Source: SIG480 sp045595605
GTDB taxonomy: Bacteria > Bacillota > Clostridia > Oscillospirales > JAAYXM01
Reading direction: 5' to 3'
Length of the DNA: 9,667 nucleotides
Assembly (NCBI GenBank): GCA_045595605.1
Contig: JAZOAS010000067.1
Location: 1-9,667, forward strand
The position numbers were made by a program, and so were the translations under genes. The notes under the pieces are model-generated. The model was not told where the DNA came from, ran no database searches, and worked only from the letters and a program-made list of their open reading frames with translations. Positions within the stretch are counted from its first letter, which is position 1. Every line of letters begins with the position of its first letter. Positions 1 to 9,200 of the stretch are shown here, piece by piece.

Positions 1-212
1 TCGATTGCGACAAGGTTCTTACCAATCTGAGCTGATGTCGGCTTCCAGGAGAGCGTTGCAGTTTCTGCATCAAAGCTTGCACCACGCGGGAGAGTTCTTG
101 CCTTGTAGGTTACCGTAAGGTCCTCATCTATCGGTGTTGCATTTACTGTAGCCTTGATTGAGCTTCCTGCTGATACCTGCTTGTCGGAAACTGCGTCGAA
201 TACCGGAGCTCC
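1..212 (-). other. He_PIG-like putative Ig domain, N-terminal part (cut by window edge)
   Basis: Residues 3152-3221. The start GAPVFDAVSDKQVSAG, then LTVTYKARTLPRGASFDAE and ATLSWKPTSAQIG, fits the He_PIG pattern (P-x-F-x-x-x-x-x-x-x-V-x-x-G ... L-P-x-G-x-x-F-D-x-x-T-x-x-x-x-W-x-P). Such domains are common as C-terminal spacers in secreted glycan-active enzymes. It shows that the protein continues past base 1. Confidence 0.8.
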
Positions 213-3200
213 GTTATCTTCGTAGCTCATCGGAATCTCGAACTTTTGGTCGTTTTCAAGGATATATACATAGCCCTTTGACTCATTAAACATATCGACA
301 TAGCCATCGATGGTCGAAGTAGAGTTGAGATTGATTCGGGCAGTTCTGTCGCCTGTCTTCTCAATTCCCTCGATGAGGTAATTTGAAGTACCGTCTCCAT
401 CCTTTTCAGGAACGATCATGCGGTCAACAAGGTCTGCAATCTCTAAATCGCCCATATCGCGGCTAAACTCAACATCAATCCAGTTGTCAAGTGAGAAGTC
501 CTTTTGGAAATCAACAATCTTACCTGTTATTGCAGCTTCTGCTGTTTCAAGTTTTCTCTCACCTTCGCCGAGAACAGTACCGTCGTGGAGGTACTTGTAT
601 GTGCACTCGCCTTCAGCATTAACTGTCCATACGCCAACAAAGCCTGAGAACTCGAAGCTGTAATCGCCGTCTGTGATTGTGTAGATAACATCGCGGTTTG
701 TAGCGTAAACTACATAGTCCGTTCTGTCTTCACCGAGGACAACCTTTACAGCCTTAGCCTCGTCATCCTCGCTTTCCTCAGCACCGCCTGTGCGCTCAAT
801 TGTAAGCTGCTGGATGTCGGTTACATAACGGCTTCCGTCCTTATACGGCTCGTAAACCGTTGTGAAGAGTGAGTCGAGCTTGTTGCCCTTGCGACGGACA
901 AAGACCTTTTCAAGGTGGTCGATTCCGTCATTTGCGCTGATTCTCTGCGGAACAGTGCTTACAAGAGATACTTCATCAACATTAAAGTCGTTGAGCATTG
1001 TCATACGGAGTCTGAGCTTGAGACCCGGATTCTTTGAATACTTTCTGAAGTCCTTGATTGCCCAGTCGAGCCAGAACTCGCCTGTTCCCGGGTTATCACA
1101 GCGCTCAACATCGTAGTGCCATGTGTAACCGTTCGGGTACATATAGTTACCGTAGCCGCCCGGATCTTCACCGAACTGGACGGTCGGTCCTGCATAAGAG
1201 GATGTCGGATAGTAGTTCTTATGGTCATATCTCCAGCTATCCTGCGGCTCGTCAACCTGCTTTATGAATGTGAGGTTTTCGGAGCGTTCAGGGCGTGTAT
1301 CAGCTGCCGGTGAGAATGTGTAGAGGTGATCCTTACCACCGTCAACACGGAAGAAGTCAACACCATAGGAAACTTCGTCGTCGTAGTCGACCATGACGAT
1401 TGTTCTGCGGTATTCGTCTGTCTGTGAATAAGCAACCGGTGTGCGAGCATCCATAACCTTGACGCTTGTATCCTTAGCGTCAAAGTGGAGCGGCTTCTGC
1501 GGAACACCAACATCGTTTATATTCTTAAATCCTGTCTGACCCTTCTCGTCAACAACAACCGTATTATGGCCGATTGTTGTAGCTGTGAGCTGGCTTGAGT
1601 GCGGGTCACCCGTTACCATGAATTCAGCATAACCGAAGTCGTAAGTGAACGGTACGCCGTAGGAAGTAAACTGGATATCAAGCATATCAGCGTGGTTATG
1701 GAGGTTATGGCCTGAGAAGTTGAGCATAAAGTCGCGCTGTGTGTCACGGAGGCCGGTTGCGCCGGTTGTCTCGTAGAGAGTACCTGCGCGGAGGAATGCA
1801 TATCCGTAACCTGTCATAATTGTGCTCTTATCCCAGTTGTACTCGCCGTGCTCATCAATAACCGCCTTTACTTCTTCATAAACAGTATTGGGGTTCTTTG
1901 TCCAGACATTGTAGTGCTGATTCTTCAGATCCTTTCCTGCATAGAGCCAGAGCATCTGGGCAATCTTTACAACCTCTTCCTGAATTTCAGGATTATCTCT
2001 GTTCTTTGTAGCATTGAACGCCGTAACAAGAGAACCTGTACCTGGATACTTGAGGAAATCAAAGGGATTTCCTGCATCAGCAAGACTTGGAACACCCTTT
2101 CGAGTAGAAACGAGTGGCATAAATGAAGTAAACGACTTTAAGTACTTCGGATGCTCAAACAAGGATGTGCAGGTGAGCTGACCACCGTTTTCTACATATT
2201 TCTCAAGAGTTTCCGCAGGTCCGATAAGCTGTGAGAACGCCATCTCGTTATAATACGGAGATTCGTTAACCATACCGTCGCGGTAAACTGTAGCGAGGAG
2301 CTTGCGGTTTACATCGCCGCCTGAGTTGTAGGAGTGGCCATCTGAAGTTGAAGCCTTATAGAGCCATTCTATCATCTCAGAGGTATCTTCCTTATCGTCA
2401 AGAGCGACAGCCGCCGAGATAAGTGCTGCGTGGTGGAGACCGAAGTTGGCGTAAAGCTGTGAAGTCTTACATGCTTCAAAGATTTCACGAAGTATTCCGT
2501 CCTCGATGTTCTGGCGGATTCTTGTCGCGGAGCGCTTATCGTTCTCCATTCCATAGTATTCTGCCTTTTCGGAGAGGAACTTTATAACCTGCTCATCCTC
2601 GAACATCGGGTAGAGTCTGTCATAAGCCTCGGCATATATCTTCGCCGAGAATGTACCCCAGATTCGGCCGAGGTCCTTACCTGCAGGTGAACCACCTGTT
2701 GAGTTCGGATATCTTCTGCCATAAGCTGATGACCAGTACTTGATTGACATATCGGGGTATACATCTGCCATACGGTCGAGGATTATTGCACCAAGACGGC
2801 CGTACTTTTCTTCGCCCGTGTAGAGGTATGCAAGGCCAAGCTCGTTGAGAGCTGTGGACGCAAGAGCTGTTCCGTTGTCGTAATAAACGCCAAAGTGGTT
2901 AAAGTATGCGATATAGGTATGGAATTCCTTAACGCCGTTTGTGTAAACACGGCCTGTTACATAACCGTGACCGTCGTCAACGCCCCAACGCTCAACTGTT
3001 TCGGGGATGAGTGATTCAGGCTTGTAAGCAGATGCATCACCGTTCTGGAGACCTGCTTCTGTCATAAACTTAACGCCTGAAGACGGATTTGCGACATTTG
3101 TATAAAGTTCGTTATAGAGATAACCTCCCTTTACACCGTAGCCGTAGTACTTAAACCAGTCTGCGCTGTATTCAGAACCCGGACCTTCCATAGCGATTGC

Positions 3201-6200
3201 TTCCTCGGAGAGGAGACCCTTTGCGATAAGCATTGCTCTGTGGTTTTCAAGAGCTGTATCACGGTCGAAGAGACCGCCGTTTTCTTTCGTTCTGCCGAGT
3301 TCATAGAACTTTCCGAAGTCGTTTGACGGGAAGCGGCGTGAGCATTCAGGACACTTGATCTTCCACGGGTCGTTGATACCATCAACCTTCCACGGGTAGT
3401 TGCCGTAACCTTCATTGAGAAGGTCTGTGCCGCAGTAGCGACAGTACATTTCATACGGGTCACGGACCGGGTGGCTGATTTCGAGCGCTACATTGTATGC
3501 ACGCGGGAGACCGTTACCGGAAATCATATTCCAGAGGTACTCTGCGCCAAGAGATACAAACTTATCTGCTTTTTCGATGCTCCTGTTTGCTGCTGTCTTT
3601 GCCCAGTCATATTTCTTGATATTTTCACGGGCATTAGCAATCATCTCATCGGTGTAGATTGTTCTGCCGCTCTTTGCGATATCCGCAACATAAAGCGAAA
3701 TAACCGTTTCGACAGTTACGCCGTCATATGTTACCTTTGCGGTGATTTCAACTTCGCCTGCCTCTTCGTAGGTTGAGAAGAAGTACTTGCCGTCCTTCTT
3801 TTCGAGAGTTGCGATATCCTTGCCCTTTGTGATTTCAAGGCGATCCACCGTAACATCTCTCTGATAGTCGACATTTTCCTGTTCAACACCTGCAGCATCG
3901 CAGACCTTGAATGTAAAGTCGCGTGTTACATTGTACGGAATTTCAATATCCTCAGCATCTTCACCGCCGATATACATTCCGACTTTTGTGTACGGACCTG
4001 CAGGAGCGATGAGTGAGAAGCCCTTGAGGCAAAGCATGTTTCTGCCTTCAGAATCAACGTTTGCATTCTCTGAATGAGCCTTGAATATGACATAGTAGTC
4101 GCCCGGCTTTTCGATGTAGATGCGGCTAAGTCTCTGAACAGCTTCAACCGTTCCGTCAATCGTTCCGACGTAGTTATCAGCATTTGCCAAGGTAGCACTT
4201 ACTGTATCTACTCCTGTTGCGGAAACGAGGTGAACATCAGCCTTGCTTCCGTATCCAAGCGCTGAAACAGAAGCATCAAAGTAATATTCGCTTCTTACAG
4301 GAACGCGAATCTTTATTGCGAAATACGGATTTCTTGCATAGTCCTCCGGCTTTGTAGCGAAGGAGAGATATCCCTGCTGGAGACACATCCATGAATAAGC
4401 TGCTGCATTTGAGTATGCCCACGGAGATGACTTTGTTTCGTCAATTTCCTTATACTCATCAACATAAGAAAGGTCACGGAGGTTTCCTGTGTTATCAAGG
4501 CGTCCGTTGTGCGGGTTGTAGGTCGTCTGGTCCGCCATTGACAAAGATGCTGTCTTATAGTTGAGGCTGATGCCGAGAATAGACTCGTTCGGGTCGTAAA
4601 GAGTAATCTTATAGGTTGTTTTAACTTCTGGGTAGGTATTCTTCTTTGTAGCTGTTATTGTAACCTCACCAGGATTTACACCTGTTACGAGACCGTTTTC
4701 GTCGATAGTTGCAATATTCTCATCCGAAGATTCAAAGATGATTGTTGAAAGATCTAAAACTTCCTTTTCACCGACAACATCCCATACTTCGTTTACCGTA
4801 AGCTGAAGGGTCTCGTTTGAATACATAAGGTCTGTGTATGCATCAATTTCGATACCTGTACATACATCCTCATAAAGCGGAACAAGCTTGATTCCGTAAA
4901 GAGCGATGTACTGTGAGCCTGCGTGGTCATGCTTTCCAAGGCCGTTCGGCGAAAGTGCCTTACTTGTCGTATCCATAACAAGAGCAACTACATAGTCGCC
5001 TGCTTCAGGAACATTTATTGTTGCGATGTACTCATAACCCTGTTTTGAGACATCGTTAGCCTTGAAATAGCCAAGCTTATCTGCAGTTTCAATGAATGAA
5101 GCATCATCATACCAATCCTGAGTATTCTTGAAGAAGTAAACTGCAGGAGCAGGTGAACCGCCATGGTGCTGGGCATTGAGCGTAAGCATATACTCGCCCT
5201 TCTGCGGAACGGTAATTCTGAACGCAGTAAAGTGAGTATCTGCACCATCGGTGTACTGATCGAGGTCATAGTACGGATGGAAGCCGTCTGAACCTTCGTC
5301 ACCGCGAATCTGGAGAACTGTAGTTGTAGCGCTGTCGATAGCCTTACCGCCTACATACTTCCACGGGTCAGTCTGCTTCGGGTCGCCGTCTCTGTCGGTT
5401 GTATCCATAGCATAGAACGGAGCTACGGGAGTTCCGTCGCCATAGTAGTTCTGATCGATTATGAGTTCAGGGTCTGCAAGACGCTCGTTCATAATCATAA
5501 CTGCGCCCGGAGACGGGGATGAACCCTGCTCAAGAACGAGGTCACGGTAGTAGTAATCATCCGTAGTCTGAGGATTGATACCTGCTACACCCTTCATATT
5601 ATCGTAGTTGAATGCAGATGAAACCATTCTGTATTCATATGTTTCCTGCTCTGACATTGGAGCAACCTTGATGAGGATTTCTTTCTTTACAGCCGGTTCT
5701 GTACCCTTAAGAGTTACGATAATCTTAATCGGGTTTTCTGATTCCTTGACGCCTGTTACAACACCGTTTTCATCAACCGTCGCAATAGTTTCGTCCTCTG
5801 AAACAAACTCAAATTCAGAGTAGTCCTTTACCGGAACTTCACCTGAGATAGTGTAGAGTTTGCTTACATCAAGCTGAATTGTTTTACCAACCATGACAAG
5901 CTGTTTGACAGCAGAAACAACAAAGTTGTTTTTAAAAGTATCCTCACTTGCCGGGATGATTCTGATAGACTTAAGAGAAATGTTCTGCGTGCTATTTGAT
6001 GCAATCGTCTTATTCATTTCCCATGAAGTGTTGTCACCGACAAATGCAACTATATATTCGCCTGCTTCCTCAATATTTACCATACCGAGAGTTGTTTCTG
6101 AACCACCAGATGCAGGGATATTATAATACGATAACTTTGAAGTTTCAGGGTAAGTTGTCGGATTTCCGTTTACGATGCCTGTTGTTTTGTCTTTGAAGAA

Positions 6201-9200
6201 GTAAACTGCAGGAACAGGAGCATCCGCCTTTAAGTTTGCGGTTGCACGAAGGATGTATTCGCCTGCAACTTCAACCTTGAGGCGAAACGCAATCATTGAA
6301 GGAGCAGCCGAGCCATATGTGCTCGGAGAGAACTCAAAGTCAATCGAAGCAGGACGGAGAATCGGGCTTCCGACTGCAATCTTTACTGCTTCAAATGCCC
6401 ATGGCGCTGTCAATGAAAGGTCCATAGCCTTAAAGGCCTTGCCGTCCTTTGCATAATCTGCCGGAACCTCATATTCCCAGTGCATTGCAGGACGGAAGTA
6501 TAAAAGTCCCATACCCGGACGAAGAACCGGAGTAGTTGTAAATGCATCACCCTCAATCATCTTTGAAGAGTTGAATGCATCGAGACCAATTACGAACTCA
6601 GTAGTGGTCGGAACAGGCTCCGGAACCACATAAATCTCAACAGCTTTCGAGATAACAGGGTCTGAACCCTTTACCGTTGCAGTAATTGTAATCGGGTTTT
6701 CCGACGGTGCAACCGGAGTTACGACACCGTTTTCGTCAACTGTTGCAATCTCTTCATTTGAAGACTTAAACTCGATTGTTGCAGGGTCTGCAAGCTGAAT
6801 TCCCGATGCCGAGAAAACATTCTTTACAGTAATGTTTGCAACAAAGCCCATCGGGAGCTCTGCTCTGTCTGACTCAATCTCAATATCGAGGAGGTCATCA
6901 GAGCTTCCCGGAATAAGCTTGATTCCTGAAAGGTCAAACCACTGCCAATCTTTTTCATACTGATTTTCAGTAGCGCCGTTCTTTGAAAGTGATTCCGGTG
7001 TAGCTACAAACGAAATGATGTAATTTCCGACTTCTTCAAATGTGAACGTGCCAATAGTTGTATATCCGCCGGCCTTTGCCATATTAAGATAGCCAAGCTT
7101 TGCAGATTCGGGATATGTAGAAACATTGTTGTTTGTAACACCGCTTGCTCCCTCCTTGAAGAGGTAAACAGCCGGAACTGCACCGTTAGCCTGTGCAGAA
7201 GTCTTTCCCTGAACGATATAGTCACCCGGTGCGTCAACTTCAATGCGGAGAGCTACATAGTTCGGAGAAGCCGTTGTATAAGTTTCGATGGTGAACTGCT
7301 GTGCAAGACGCTTCGACTCAAGAAGCGGAGATCCAAGGCTCGTCTTGCTTGCAACAAATGCCCACTTGTCGGTAAGCTTTGCATCGCCGTCATCTTCCGT
7401 TGTGTCAAGTGCCATAAATGCACTCTTCGGGTCTGTGTTTGAATACTCTGCCGGAACCTCATACTCCCAGTTGAGCATTGTCATAAAGTGGATACAGCTG
7501 GTTTCAGGTCTGAGAACAGGCTTTGTGCTGAAAGCACTGTCCTTAATCATCTTTTCTACATTTACAGCTGCCTGAGATGTGATAAACTCATATACGCGCG
7601 GTTCTGCCGGTTCACCGAGAACCTTGATTGTCACAGATGCGCTCTTTGTTTCATCAGACTTAAGTGTTGCGGTAATGGTAGCTTCGCCTTCGCCAACTCC
7701 CGTAACAACACCCTCCGCTGAAAGCTCAACTACTCCTGCAGGTGAAACCGCAAAATCAACATCGGAAAGCTCTGTTTCCTTTTCGCCTGAAACTGTCCAC
7801 TTTTCAGTGACAGAAAGAGTAGCTTCGCCTTCGCCAACATAAAGAGTTTTCTTATCAGTAGAAAGTGAAATTGACTCAATCTCATCTACCCTCGGAAGCT
7901 CGAGCTTGAGCCCTGCAAGGTCAAACCACTGCCAGTTTATTTCGTCTGCAACTTCAACTTCCGAATTCTTTGTAAGTGACTCAGGTGTTGCAACAAATGA
8001 TATGATATATTCGCCTGCTGACGGAATATTAACATTTGCAATCGTCGTATATTCGCTTGAGGTTGCCATGTTGAAATATCCGAGTTTTGCTGATACCGGA
8101 TATGTAGAAACATTGTTGTTTATAATACCTGCAGTACCGTTCTTAAAGAAGTAAACCGCCGGAACTGCGCCGTTTATCTTTGTCAAAGACTTAGCAAGGA
8201 GAGTGTACTCGCCCGGTACATCTACATAAATCTTAAGAGCAACATAGTTTGGAGAATTCGTTGCATAAGTCTCTGTAGTAAACTGCTGTGCAAGGCGCTT
8301 TGACTCAAGAAGCGGTGAGCCGAGACTTGCCTTGCTTGCAACGAATGCCCACTTGTCTGTAAGCTTAGCATCGCCATCCTCTACCGTTGTGTCAAGTGCC
8401 ATAAATGCACTCTTCGGGTCTGTGTTTGAATACTCTGCCGGAACCTCATACTTCCAGTCAAGCATTGTCATAAAGTAGATAGCGCTATTTTTTTCTCTGA
8501 AAACAGGCTTGCCACCGTAACTGCTGTCGTCAAGCTTCTGCATCTTTTCAACATTAAGACCAGCCTGAGAGATGATATACTCATGTTCGCGTTGTTCCCC
8601 GGAGGCGTCTATAACTGTGATGTTTACAGAATCGGTTTTGTCCTCGTAGGTTGCAGTAACAGTTGCCTCACCTGCGCTGACAGGCGTAACCACACCGTCA
8701 GCCGAAACTTCAATTACTCCTACTGCCGGTGAAACCGCAAAGTCAACATCTGCTGCATTTACCTGCTTTTCTCCCGAAGCTGACCATTTTGCCAGAATCG
8801 AAAGGTTTGCCACATCAGAACCGAGAACGAGCTCTGTCTTCGTCGTTGAAAGCTCGATTGACTCTACCTCGTCTGCTGAAATCGGAGTGAGCTTTATTCC
8901 TGAGAGACAGTGGTTGACAGCGCCACCGCCGCCCGGTACGGTATCAGCAGTTTTGGAATATCCCGAAAATACAACGAGATATGTTCCAGCCTTTTTAACC
9001 TCTACCGCCTTAAGTGGCTTATAGTCCGTAAGACCTGCTTTTTCGCTCCAGAAAGAAACATCGTCGCCTATTTTATCCGTAGCCTTTATAACTCCGGTTT
9101 CCGACGGGATTTCATATGTGATTGATCCGGGTACAAAATCATCAGGGCACTCTGCGAAATAAACATCGCACGCACCGCCCGACGGATACGCATAGGGCTT

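Noticed and set aside
418..663. Plus-strand ORF of 81 residues, with similar plus-strand ORFs at 1848-2126, 3471-3776, 7288-7575 and 7579-7842
   Set aside because: All lie antisense to the continuous minus-strand gene, have no credible ribosome binding site that I could see, and their translations are compositional shadows of the sense frame.
3339..3446. CxxC pairs read as a DNA-binding zinc finger or rubredoxin-type domain
   Set aside because: They are embedded in a lyase toroid between typical toroid segments, with no basic helix, and the protein looks extracellular.
3131..3463. 110-residue ORF on the minus strand in another frame
   Set aside because: It overlaps the lyase toroid, including the zinc-ribbon-like segment, entirely in a different frame; its translation is low-complexity Ser/Thr/Arg with no domain pattern.
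7000..8470. Repeats considered as a CRISPR array or insertion sequence
   Set aside because: The repeat unit is about 987 bases, in frame, and codes for whole protein modules; there are no short regular repeats with unique spacers, no transposase and no terminal inverted repeats.
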